Shown here piece by piece: positions 9,281 to 17,458 of a DNA stretch of 64,000 nt. This stretch comes from Sphingobacterium detergens. Its GTDB lineage: Bacteria > Bacteroidota > Bacteroidia > Sphingobacteriales > Sphingobacteriaceae. Both the position numbers and the translations under genes were made by a program. The notes under the pieces were generated by a model. It was not told the DNA's origin. It worked only from the letters and a program-made list of their open reading frames with translations, and ran no database searches. Every line of letters begins with the position of its first letter. Positions within the stretch are counted from its first letter, which is position 1. The stretch lies in NCBI RefSeq assembly GCF_003610355.1, contig NZ_RAPY01000008.1, positions 124,001-188,000 of the forward strand, given 5' to 3'.

Positions 9281-9451
9281 AAGATATAACGCCAAATCAA
9301 ATTGATTAGTTTTACACATCAACAGCACAAAGATGTCAATATTTGTAGGCTAAATCGCTTCAAGCGCTTTTTGTTACCAAAGCACCAATAAAAACAGCCC
9401 TTTTCTTTGTAAATTTTCAAAAATAAAGACAATTATTTGCGACGTATATAA

Positions 9452-9459
9452 TATCTTTG
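9452..9459 (+). promoter_or_regulatory. Aminotransferase promoter -7 element
   Basis: TATCTTTG ends 7 bases before the ATG at 9467. Transcription would start at or just before the start codon, which suggests a leaderless or near-leaderless message. Confidence 0.5.
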
Positions 9460-9466
9460 TCTTACC

Positions 9467-10672
9467 ATGAGCACATCATCATACTTATCAGACAGGATAA
9501 ATAATTTGTCCGAATCGGCTACACTTAAAATGACCAAGTTGGGCCGCGAATTAGCAGCAAAAGGCGTTAATGTAATTAGCCTTAGCGTAGGTGAACCTGA
9601 TTTTAACACGCCTGAACATGTAAAAGATGCAGCAAAGAAGGCCCTGGATGAAAACTGGACACGTTATTCGCCAGTACCCGGTTACCCTGAATTGCGTCAG
9701 GCGATTGTGAATAAATTGAAGACAGAGAATAATCTGGACTATGATATTTCGCAGATCGTTGTTTCAACAGGAGCAAAACAATCCCTGTCTAATGTGATCT
9801 TAACATTGATCAATCCAGGTGATGAAGTAGTTATTCCTACACCATATTGGGTATCCTACTCAGAGATGGTTGTTTTAGCAGAAGGAAAATCAGTATTTAT
9901 CAATACCGAGATCGAAAATAACTTTAAGATTACACCAGCACAATTGGAAGCGGCTATTACGCCAAAAACCAAACTGTTTATGTTCTCTTCACCAAACAAT
10001 CCAACTGGAACAGTTTATAGTAAAGATGAACTAGCTGCATTGGCTCAAGTTTTCGAGAAGCATCCACAGATATTCATTCTATCTGATGAGATCTATGAGC
10101 ACATCAACTTTGTGGACAAACACGAATCCATTGCACAGTTTGACAGCATCAAAGACCGTGTTATTATCATCAATGGTTTCTCAAAAGCATTTGCAATGAC
10201 AGGCTGGCGTTTGGGTTATATTGCAGCCAACAAAACTATCGCGGCAGCAAATGATAAATTGCAGGGCCAGACAACTTCAGGTACTTGCTCGATTTCACAA
10301 CGTGCAGGTATTGTTGCATACGAACAAGGATTAGAGTCAGTCAACAAGATGAAAGAAGCCTTTGCGCGTCGTCGTCAATTGGTATTTGATCTATTGAGTG
10401 ATATCCCAGGAGTACGCACTAATCTTCCAGAAGGTGCTTTCTATTTCTTCCCTGAAATTTCATCCTTCTTTGGCAAAAAAGACCAAGATGGCAATATCAT
10501 CAAAAATTCATCTGATCTAGCTTTATATTTATTGAATGTTGGTCACGTCGCAACCGTAGGCGGTGACTCTTTTGGTAATGACAACTACATTCGTTTATCT
10601 TATGCTGCTTCTGACGAAAGTCTGATCGAAGCATTAAAGCGAATCAAAGAAGCATTAGGCAAATTAGCATAA
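9467..10672 (+). CDS. aspC: Pyridoxal-phosphate aminotransferase class I (aspartate aminotransferase type)
   Basis: 401 aa. Fold-type I PLP enzyme with the substrate/PLP blocks LSVGEPDFNTPEHV, SSPNNPTGTVYS, LSDEIYEHI and the Schiff-base lysine segment NGFSKAFAMTGWRLGY (Lys near residue 245). The sequence follows the subgroup Ib aspartate aminotransferases, which transfer the amino group between aspartate and 2-oxoglutarate; some members also accept aromatic or prephenate substrates. Stand-alone gene with its own promoter (9452-9459) and a strong terminator (10691-10723). The symbol is by family resemblance. Confidence 0.9.
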   Translation: MSTSSYLSDRINNLSESATLKMTKLGRELAAKGVNVISLSVGEPDFNTPEHVKDAAKKALDENWTRYSPVPGYPELRQAIVNKLKTENNLDYDISQIVVSTGAKQSLSNVILTLINPGDEVVIPTPYWVSYSEMVVLAEGKSVFINTEIENNFKITPAQLEAAITPKTKLFMFSSPNNPTGTVYSKDELAALAQVFEKHPQIFILSDEIYEHINFVDKHESIAQFDSIKDRVIIINGFSKAFAMTGWRLGYIAANKTIAAANDKLQGQTTSGTCSISQRAGIVAYEQGLESVNKMKEAFARRRQLVFDLLSDIPGVRTNLPEGAFYFFPEISSFFGKKDQDGNIIKNSSDLALYLLNVGHVATVGGDSFGNDNYIRLSYAASDESLIEALKRIKEALGKLA

Positions 10673-10690
10673 TCAATACACCCTATACTG

Positions 10691-10723
10691 AATGGGCTAT
10701 CCAAGAAAATTGGATAGCCCATT
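10691..10723 (+). terminator. Rho-independent terminator after the aminotransferase
   Basis: AATGGGCTATCCA, loop AGAAAAT, TGGATAGCCCATT, followed by a T-run. 13-bp perfect stem. Confidence 0.85.
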
Positions 10724-10790
10724 TTTTTATCAATCCCAGCTGTATCAATCCCGCTGTATTTTCCACAACGGTATATTCAAATAGGTCCTT

Positions 10791-11318
10791 TTATTTGATA
10801 TGCTCCATCACCTCAATGAATTTCTTTCCCTTATTCTTCGGATCAAAAAGCATTTTTTCTACCTTATCCAGCTCAAGAGCCTCGAGATGACTAGGTAACA
10901 GACTCTCTTTCATCAACTTCAACAATTGATCCCAGTCCGCACGATTGATCTTATGATGGATCAATTGCATCATCTGGACGGCATTGCGGTATTCCTTGCT
11001 CGTTTTCAGTTCCTCCACCATATCCATCCAGTCACCATAAGTGAAAAGCCTATTTTTTACCTTTTGCAATTGTAAGGCTTGCATCTTGACCATATCATAG
11101 CCAAGCAGCATCTCCGTGACAGAATCAATCTCCATACAGCTAGCGATTTTAGCATAATCTTTTGGGAACTCCACCCGTGCATCGTCATCCAGAAGCTTAC
11201 AGAACGCTGGTACCTCCTTTTTCAGGGAATCACAGTTCTGCTGTGCATGTAGCTCCATGGTCATGATCAGGACTAGTCCGATCGCTAACATCCGCAGATA
11301 AATAGATTTCAATTTCAT
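10791..11318 (-). CDS. Secreted protein of unknown function
   Basis: 175 aa with an N-terminal signal peptide ending near LHAQ-Q (residues 25-26). The mature part is predicted helical and has three Cys (CDSLKK, FCKLL, SCMEID). It contains no motif I recognise. Divergently transcribed from the M3 peptidase gene about 95 bases away. Probably periplasmic; no function assigned. Confidence 0.65.
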   Translation of the reverse strand: MKLKSIYLRMLAIGLVLIMTMELHAQQNCDSLKKEVPAFCKLLDDDARVEFPKDYAKIASCMEIDSVTEMLLGYDMVKMQALQLQKVKNRLFTYGDWMDMVEELKTSKEYRNAVQMMQLIHHKINRADWDQLLKLMKESLLPSHLEALELDKVEKMLFDPKNKGKKFIEVMEHIK

Positions 11319-11413
11319 GCTTCAAAGATACCCATTTTTGGGAAATATCATCCATAGCACATAATTCACAATGATTTTGGCGCTTCAGCCAAATATTTAT
11401 TACATTTACCTTT

Positions 11414-13444
11414 ATGAGTATTTTAACAGAAAAATTCAAAACGAAGCACGATACGGCTCCGTTTTCACAGATAAAAAACGAAGATTATATCCCTGCATTT
11501 GATGCAGCAATTCAAAAGACAAAAGATGAGGTTGACGCCATTGTCAACAATCCTGAAGCAGCTACATTTGACAATACCATTGCAGCGATGTCCTATTCCG
11601 GACAGACCTTAGACAGGTTGTCCAGTATCTTTTTCAACCTCCATTCTGCGGAGACCAATGATGAACTCGAAAAGATAGCACAGGATGTCGCCCCTAAATT
11701 ATCCGCTTTAGGCAATGACATTACGCTAAACTTTGACTTGTTCAAACGCGTAAAAGCGGTTTACGATCAGAAAGATCAACTGTCACTTACCACAGAACAA
11801 ACAACGTTATTGGAAAAATCCTACAAAGATTTTGTCCGCAATGGCGCGCTGTTGAACGATGAGCAGAAAGAACAGTTGCGTGCAATTGATGCCGAACTAT
11901 CGCTTTTAAAATTAAAATTCGGTGAGAATGTTCTTGCTGAGACCAACGCCTACCAGCTGCTGGTTAGCGAAGAAAAAGATCTGGCGGGACTTCCAGAGGG
12001 AGCCATTGAGGCAGCCCAGGCATTAGCTAAAGCCAACGAAAAAGAGGGCTGGTTATTTACCTTGGATTTCCCAAGTTATCTGCCCTTCGTCACTTATGCC
12101 GATAACCGCGAATTGCGTCGGGAGATCACCCTGGCAGCGGGGCGCAAGGCCTTTCAGGACAATGAGTACAACAACGTTCAAAATGTATTGAAAATCGTAA
12201 AACTACGTTTTGAACGCGCCAAATTATTAGGTTATGCAACCCATGCAGATTTTGTGTTAGCTGAGCGCATGGCACAAAACCCAACAAAAGTAACCGAGTT
12301 TCTGAACGATCTGCTTGGAAAGGCAAAACCGGCAGCACAACATGAGTTTGCTGAATTAGGTGCCTTCGCTAAGAAACTGGACGGTATCGAACAGCTTGAG
12401 AAATGGGATGGCGCTTACTATGCGGAGAAACTAAAACAGGAACGTTTTAATCTGGATGATGAAAAGCTGAAACCTTATTTTAAGCTCGAAAATGTGTTGC
12501 ATGGTGCATTTGAGGTTGCCCACCGACTATTTGGTATCAATTTCAAAGAAGTCAACGACATTGAAACCTATCACGAAGAAGTTCAGACTTTTGAAGTCAC
12601 CAAAGATAATGGTGAATTGGTAGCGATCTTCTATGCCGATTTCTTTCCACGTAAAGGGAAACGAAATGGTGCCTGGATGACATCCTTCAAGCCACAGTAT
12701 GTGCAAGATGGTAAACAAGAACGTCCGCATGTATCTATCGTATGCAATTTCACACGTCCAACAGCGACTAAACCTTCCCTATTAACCTTTCAGGAAGTAA
12801 CAACCCTATTTCACGAATTCGGTCATGCCCTACATGGCATGCTTGCAGATACGATCTATCCAACCTTATCTGGTACCTCAGTCTATTGGGATTTTGTTGA
12901 GTTACCAAGTCAGGTAATGGAAAACTGGTGTTACGAAAAAGAAGCCTTGGAACTGTTTGCCAAACATTATGAAACCGGAGAAGTGATTCCAATGGAACTG
13001 GTGGAAAAAATCCGTGAGAGCGCATCTTTTCTGGAAGGAATGGCCACGATGCGCCAACTAAGCTTTGGCCTGTTGGATATGGGTTGGCATGGACAAGACC
13101 CAAGTGCCATTGCTGATCTGAAAGCATTCGAAGATGAACAATTCGCATCCACCAAGTTATACCCTGATGTGAAAGAGAATGCGATGAGCACAGCCTTTTC
13201 CCATATTTTTAATGGCGGTTACTCATCAGGCTACTACAGCTACAAATGGGCTGAAGTACTGGATGCAGATACTTTTGATTATTTCAAACAAAATGGCATT
13301 TTCAATGCCGATATTGCCCATAAATTTCAGGACAATATCTTATCCAAAGGGGGTACAGAACATCCAATGGTGCTCTATAAGCGATTTAGAGGACAGGAAC
13401 CGTCTGTTGAGCCTCTACTCAAACGAGCAGGATTACTTAAATAA
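11414..13444 (+). CDS. dcp: M3 family metallopeptidase (dipeptidyl carboxypeptidase-like)
   Basis: 676 aa thimet-oligopeptidase-family enzyme. The zinc motif FHEFGHALHGML lies near residues 462-473, with the downstream glutamate in WDFVELPSQVMENW. No signal peptide, so it is likely cytoplasmic and degrades short peptides. The length fits the Dcp/oligopeptidase A family. A TACATTTA element sits immediately upstream (11401-11408), so the message may be near-leaderless. An IS3-type relic starts about 100 bases past the stop. The Dcp versus OpdA distinction is by overall resemblance. Confidence 0.9.
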   Translation: MSILTEKFKTKHDTAPFSQIKNEDYIPAFDAAIQKTKDEVDAIVNNPEAATFDNTIAAMSYSGQTLDRLSSIFFNLHSAETNDELEKIAQDVAPKLSALGNDITLNFDLFKRVKAVYDQKDQLSLTTEQTTLLEKSYKDFVRNGALLNDEQKEQLRAIDAELSLLKLKFGENVLAETNAYQLLVSEEKDLAGLPEGAIEAAQALAKANEKEGWLFTLDFPSYLPFVTYADNRELRREITLAAGRKAFQDNEYNNVQNVLKIVKLRFERAKLLGYATHADFVLAERMAQNPTKVTEFLNDLLGKAKPAAQHEFAELGAFAKKLDGIEQLEKWDGAYYAEKLKQERFNLDDEKLKPYFKLENVLHGAFEVAHRLFGINFKEVNDIETYHEEVQTFEVTKDNGELVAIFYADFFPRKGKRNGAWMTSFKPQYVQDGKQERPHVSIVCNFTRPTATKPSLLTFQEVTTLFHEFGHALHGMLADTIYPTLSGTSVYWDFVELPSQVMENWCYEKEALELFAKHYETGEVIPMELVEKIRESASFLEGMATMRQLSFGLLDMGWHGQDPSAIADLKAFEDEQFASTKLYPDVKENAMSTAFSHIFNGGYSSGYYSYKWAEVLDADTFDYFKQNGIFNADIAHKFQDNILSKGGTEHPMVLYKRFRGQEPSVEPLLKRAGLLK

Positions 13445-13546
13445 AAGGCAGTATCAAAAGTCAATCTTTGTGATTGACGGCAATGATATTTTTACGAATC
13501 CGTCCAATGATTAAATAAGGTCCAAGTTCGATTCCGAATTTAGACG

Positions 13547-13842
13547 TGCCCCAAAAAGTTAGACACTTATTTTGGGGCATTTCTATGAGCAAAAAACAGA
13601 AATATGATTTGGAGTTTAGGTTACGCTTAGTAACTATTATTCTACAAGGTAAAGAGAGCATTTGCAGCCTTGCAAAAAACGAAGGGTTAAGTAAATCCAA
13701 TTTACAATATTGGCTTAGGCTTTATGAATACTATGGTGAACAAGGATTGCATGGAGTGGCAAAAAAGTCATTCACGGAAGAAGAAAAAGTCCATATAATT
13801 CAAGAATATCAGACAATATTGAACCCTATTTCCGAATTCTAG
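13547..13842 (+). pseudogene. IS3-family OrfA relic with left inverted repeat
   Basis: The segment opens with an IS3-type end, TGCCCCAAAAAGTTAGACAC (13547-13566). Then comes an ATG at 13585 and an 85-residue frame, MSKKQKYDLEFRLRLVTI...NEGLSKSNLQYWLRLY, which is the helix-turn-helix N-terminus of an IS3/IS150-type OrfA. The frame stops at 13842 in unrelated residues and no OrfB or right end follows, so the element is truncated. The 9-mer TTCCGAATT occurs just outside both edges (13532-13540 and 13830-13838); it could be a deletion scar or chance. Confidence 0.75.
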
Positions 13843-14031
13843 TCCAGCTAAATGGCAAACTACACAAATCTGCTCCAATACCACCTACCTTATTTTTAAA
13901 ACATCCCTTTCCACCTCAATAATGCGATTGACGTAACTGACTACAACAAATCATAAAGAATTTAATATATTCACCATTTATTAATTCTTCAAAAAGATAG
14001 AAATTAGGATCAATCCAAACAGCCCCATAGC

Positions 14032-14514
14032 ATGAGTGAAATCAACTTTTTATTACGCGATAAAAACCGGCGCAAATTTTTCTTCAAATGCATTTTAATC
14101 GGTCTCCCCATATTGATCGGCCTGGCATTATTGATCAATTATATGGAAGATAGTTCAGCTGCCAAAGGTACTCCGAACGACAAAGGTGGGATGGACTATT
14201 ACTTTAGGGATGCCGTTATCGAAACCGCTCCGGATGTACTTTGCAAACTGATTCCAATGTATCCCAATGGTAAAATCACCTATTACAACTTTTCCACCGA
14301 TCAAACGGATAATCCAGCTGGAGACCTATTTCTGTTTACAGCCGATTCCTTTGAAAAGGTGAAAGCATTCTATCAGGAAAAAGGAAAGATAGTTGATGAT
14401 GGGACAGATACATTTGTCTGTGATATTGGTGGAAAGAAAATAACCTTAAGCAAATTCACAACCAAAGAAGACGACCCAGTTCAGGGTGAAAATAAGATCA
14501 ATATTTCATTTTAA
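14032..14514 (+). CDS. Single-pass membrane protein of unknown function
   Basis: 160 aa. A short basic cytoplasmic N-terminus (RDKNRRKFFFK) precedes one transmembrane segment (ILIGLPILIGLALLI, about residues 22-38), and a small soluble domain (about 45-160) should lie in the periplasm. Within it, FTADSFEKVKAFYQEKGK resembles small alpha/beta domains but matches no family I can name. It sits between the IS3 relic and tmRNA. Unknown function. Confidence 0.55.
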   Translation: MSEINFLLRDKNRRKFFFKCILIGLPILIGLALLINYMEDSSAAKGTPNDKGGMDYYFRDAVIETAPDVLCKLIPMYPNGKITYYNFSTDQTDNPAGDLFLFTADSFEKVKAFYQEKGKIVDDGTDTFVCDIGGKKITLSKFTTKEDDPVQGENKINISF

Positions 14515-14670
14515 ATTTTGCGGCAGCGGGCCCCATTACTTCGAAATTTATCATTAATCAACAATTAAGTTTGAAGCCCAAGCGCAGTTCGTTATTCGTG
14601 CTACAGTTTGAGCACATGACACCTTGCCGCTATTTATAACAGGGTACTCCCCAAATAAAAGCTGTCTGTG

Positions 14671-14701
14671 TTGATTTATCATCAAAAAAGCTGTATCTTT
14701 G
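14671..14701 (+). promoter_or_regulatory. tmRNA promoter
   Basis: TTG at 14671-14673 (-33 element) and TATCTTTG at 14694-14701 (-7 element) are 20 bases apart, close to the Bacteroidota arrangement. The mature tmRNA 5' end would be about 13 bases downstream. Confidence 0.6.
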
Positions 14702-14713
14702 TAAAACATAATT

Positions 14714-15078
14714 GGGGTTGACCGGAATTGACAGGATGGAGACGGTTATGTAAGCATGTAGTGCGTTGTTAGTAGAGCACTTTAATCGGAACTTTCAGAA
14801 TTACAACTGGCGAAGAAAACTACGCCTTAGCTGCTTAAGTTAGACTTAACATAGCTATTTGTCCCGTTAGATCCTGTTCTTTGGTTTAACATTCGGGGCA
14901 TCGAACGATAGAACTGGCAAGTGTGATGTTGCTAAGCACTTGTGAGAAACAGCAACTACGGCGTACGGTATAGGTAAGCGACTCACCTTCCCTCGCTCGA
15001 CAATCAAAGAGAAGCTAAACATGTAGAAAGCGTATACAGTACCATGACTGGACGAGAGTTCGAATCTCTCCAGCTCCA
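14714..15078 (+). ncRNA. ssrA: Transfer-messenger RNA
   Basis: Rescues stalled ribosomes by trans-translation. The 5' end GGGGUUGACC pairs with the 3' acceptor CAGCUCC (15071-15077, 7 bp with two wobbles). The T-arm GAGAG-TTCGAAT-CTCTC lies just before it. The tag reading frame at 14809-14838 reads GEENYALAA followed by TAA and ends in the expected ALAA degron. The discriminator A (15078) is followed by CTT, so CCA is not encoded. The 3' end is the integration site of the adjacent element, which has replaced the downstream flank and terminator. Confidence 0.93.
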
Positions 15079-15081
15079 CTT
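15074..15081 (+). repeat. Left attachment site (attL) core
   Basis: CTCCACTT spans the last bases of the tmRNA acceptor stem. The same 8-mer recurs at 47936-47943 on the same strand, with a terminator directly after it. Upstream bases differ (CAG here, GAC there) and so do downstream bases (GACGGG here, AAGGAG there), as expected for attL and attR. Confidence 0.55.
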
Positions 15082-15083
15082 GA

Positions 15084-15112
15084 CGGGATAATTTTTCAAT
15101 TATCCCGTTTTT
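15084..15112 (+). terminator. Element-supplied terminator behind tmRNA
   Basis: CGGGATAA, loop TTTTTCAA, TTATCCCG, then a T-run. It follows tmRNA at once and overlaps the stop codon of the recombinase pseudogene on the other strand. It appears to replace the displaced original terminator at 47944-47979. Confidence 0.75.
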
Positions 15113-16601
15113 TTGTATAATACAAATAACCCATTTCTCTCATTTTCAATTCATTACGAACAAAAGTCCCCATAATATACGGAGTTCGATAGATACCGTT
15201 TTCATAGTATAAAAAGTCACCGAACACCATTTTAATGAGTTCCTGCTTTTCTATTGTGTTAGCTTCTGTATAGACGTAATTTAGGTCTGAAAGATAAAAT
15301 AATTGATCTCTTAACAATGAATATGTCTTATCTCCATTATGTCTTAACTTATCTATTTGTTCTTTAAGAGATTCTTTTTTTATAGTCAACTCATTATGCC
15401 ATCTTTCATATGTATCGTGTTGAATCCGATTTGTAATCCATTTTTCTTCGATTGACATAAGTTTTTCGCCAGTCTGCTCGTATTCTATTTGGCGTTGTTT
15501 TAATAATGTTTTATGTTCTCTTAAAGTTATATCCATCTCGATCTCACTCTTCTCCTTTATACTGGATATTAATTTTTCAGGAAGACTCATTAATTCTAAA
15601 GCGCCGGATAATTGTCTGTGAGCTCTCTCAGCATTTATATTATTATGTGAACTAGCAATACTACATTTATAGTAATAATAGTATGTTCCCATTTTACCTT
15701 TGCTTGCTGCACCTGTTAATAGTTTTCCACAATGGCAGCGTAAAGCACCACGTAACGGAATCTGGTCGTCATAAATTTTCCTTTCTTTATTACCTCTTTT
15801 TATTTTTTCATTTACTAATTTCCAAGTCGTTGCTTCAATAATTGGTTCGTGATTTTTTAAAGGGAATAATCCACCTGGATTTTGTTTCCATGCTTTGACT
15901 TGGTGAAAGCCATAATACAAAGGATTTGTCAGTATTCTTTCAACGGCAGTAGTTGCCGTGCGATTTAATCCCATTTCTAAAGCCTTTTCCTTTATTTTGT
16001 ATAAAGCAACTCCAGCTATATAAGCATCATAAATATATCTAACGACAATTGCTTCACTTTCATCAACTACTAGACGACGTTCCCCATTATTACCCTCCTT
16101 TTTATAACCGAATGGAGCCCGCCCGCCTTGAATCCAAAGACCTTTAACTGCTTTGGCTGTATAGATTCCTGCATTTATATCATTCTGTCTTTTTATACTT
16201 TCAGAATTGCCCATTAAAAATTCAAGCCCCATTATAAAGAATGAATTATGATCCATACAATCATAAATTGATCCTCTACTAGCGCTTACAATTCTAACAT
16301 CGTAAAGCGATTGAATCTTGGTAACCATATTAATAGCGTCACCTGTAATTCTACTAAATCTTGTTAATTCAGCTACAACCAAGTAATCAATTTGATCATG
16401 GTTCTTTTTGATAAAGTCAAAAAGAACCTTAATATCTGGCCTGTCAAAGTTTCGTGCAGAGTGTCATTCGTCGATAAATGTATCCACTATTTCCACACCA
16501 CTATTATTCATCCATTGACTTGTTATCAAATCCTAACGTTCGATACTATGTAAACTTTGACCATCACTGCTGTATCTTAAATAGCGTATACCCTTTTTCA
16601 T
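15096..16601 (-). pseudogene. Large serine recombinase with two in-frame stops
   Basis: From the ATG at 16601 the frame reads MKKGIRYLRYSSDGQSLHS, IER-stop-DLITSQ, TFIDE-stop-HSARNFDRPD, then continues open for over 400 codons. The N-terminus holds the resolvase catalytic serine region (YLRYSS), then LVVAELTRFSR, a recombinase domain and a zinc ribbon (LRCHCGKLLTG ... YKCS), then a coiled coil. Intact length would be about 501 aa. Codon 23 is TAG (16533-16535; Gln expected, a CAG to TAG change) and codon 46 is TGA (16464-16466). Internal initiation at the TTG at 16382 would lack the catalytic serine. The element is therefore probably no longer self-mobile. Confidence 0.85.
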
Positions 16602-16752
16602 TAGCCTCCTTTATTGCTTTGTTAACCAAAATTTTAACAATTAAATTTACTAATTTTTCATCATTTTTTATTTTTAGGTCTGCTATAGAATTGTCTTTTT
16701 TATCCACTTTATCAAGATTGCTGCTATCTTTTAAAACTATATTTTTTGACAT
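16564..16752 (-). CDS. Small protein overlapping the recombinase start
   Basis: 62 aa, ATG at 16752, Lys/Asp/Glu-rich, with a predicted amphipathic helix (KLVNLIVKILVNKAIKEANE). It overlaps the first 38 bases of the recombinase gene in another frame, so the two would be translationally coupled. I recall similar small charged proteins placed just before serine recombinases in Bacteroidota elements, but cannot name a family. It could be a recombination directionality or accessory factor; that is only a guess from position. Confidence 0.45.
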   Translation of the reverse strand: MSKNIVLKDSSNLDKVDKKDNSIADLKIKNDEKLVNLIVKILVNKAIKEANEKGYTLFKIQQ

Positions 16753-17003
16753 AACTGATATTATATTAAATCCATTTTTTTTTATAGAAACTCTTTCCCA
16801 CCCAACTTAAGTAGAGGCTTGAATAACACATATCACTGTAAACCTAATTTTTCAATATTATTATTTTTAGTAATTGAACAATTTCAAATTGCCCATTTTT
16901 AGAATCTAAAATCATAAAAAAGTAGTCTAAATATTAGTGGGTAAATAATTATTGTCTTTGAGTTTTGACAAGCTGTAAATAATATATTAGTAAACTAAGT
17001 GTT

Positions 17004-17035
17004 CGTATTGGTCAAACTTGAGTTTGTCGAGAATT
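17004..17035 (+). promoter_or_regulatory. Operator-like dyad, copy A (XRE/RND operon)
   Basis: Conserved context GTATTGGTCAAACTTG then AGTTTGTCGAGA. The dyad is GTCAAAC (17011-17017), spacer TTGA, GTTTGTC (17022-17028). Its right edge is 31 bases before a TATCTTTT -7-like element (17060-17067). Four related copies occur elsewhere in the element. Confidence 0.6.
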
Positions 17036-17059
17036 TTTGATTAATAAAGGCTTCAATTG

Positions 17060-17067
17060 TATCTTTT
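17060..17067 (+). promoter_or_regulatory. Promoter -7-like element of the XRE/RND operon
   Basis: TATCTTTT, one base off TAnnTTTG, 19 bases before the ATG at 17087. The dyad operator lies just upstream of where the -33 element should be, which is compatible with activation. Confidence 0.4.
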
Positions 17068-17086
17068 AGCATTCAATCAGTAGCTC

Positions 17087-17458
17087 ATGAAGAAACCAAA
17101 TAAAAAAATAGAGTGTTCAAAGCTAGTAATCGGGTCGGTACTAAAAAAACATAGAATACAACATGGTTATACACAAAATGAAATAGCTGATTTAATACAT
17201 GTCTCTAGGCCGTGTTATTCGTCATGGGAAAATGATTACCATGAAATACCATTATCCAAATTACTTCAACTCGCAGAATGCTATAATTTGGAATTAATGT
17301 CATTTATTGCGGAAATCATACAAGAAGATTCAAGCATTCATGATAATCAGGAAAATATAATTGCTAAACAAATAACGAATCTAAATTCGGACATAAATCA
17401 AATGAAGGAATTGTTAGGTGAGATCCTAATTAAACAAAACGATGGTTACTTCATTTAG
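17087..17458 (+). CDS. XRE family helix-turn-helix regulator
   Basis: 123 aa. The HTH lies at about residues 15-70 (IGSVLKKHRIQHGYTQNEIADLIHVSRPCYSSWEN), with the recognition helix in SRPCYSSWE. The C-terminal part is helical and may dimerise (ITNLNSDINQMKELLGEIL). It is the first gene of the operon and overlaps the RND permease gene by 17 bases. It is preceded by dyad copy A, so autoregulation and control of the other dyad-bearing promoters in the element are plausible but unproven. Confidence 0.8.
   Translation: MKKPNKKIECSKLVIGSVLKKHRIQHGYTQNEIADLIHVSRPCYSSWENDYHEIPLSKLLQLAECYNLELMSFIAEIIQEDSSIHDNQENIIAKQITNLNSDINQMKELLGEILIKQNDGYFI

Noticed and set aside
14867..15079. 70-codon minus-strand frame antisense to tmRNA
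   Set aside because: It lies within a structured RNA gene and its codons follow the tmRNA sequence; no signal peptide or homology.
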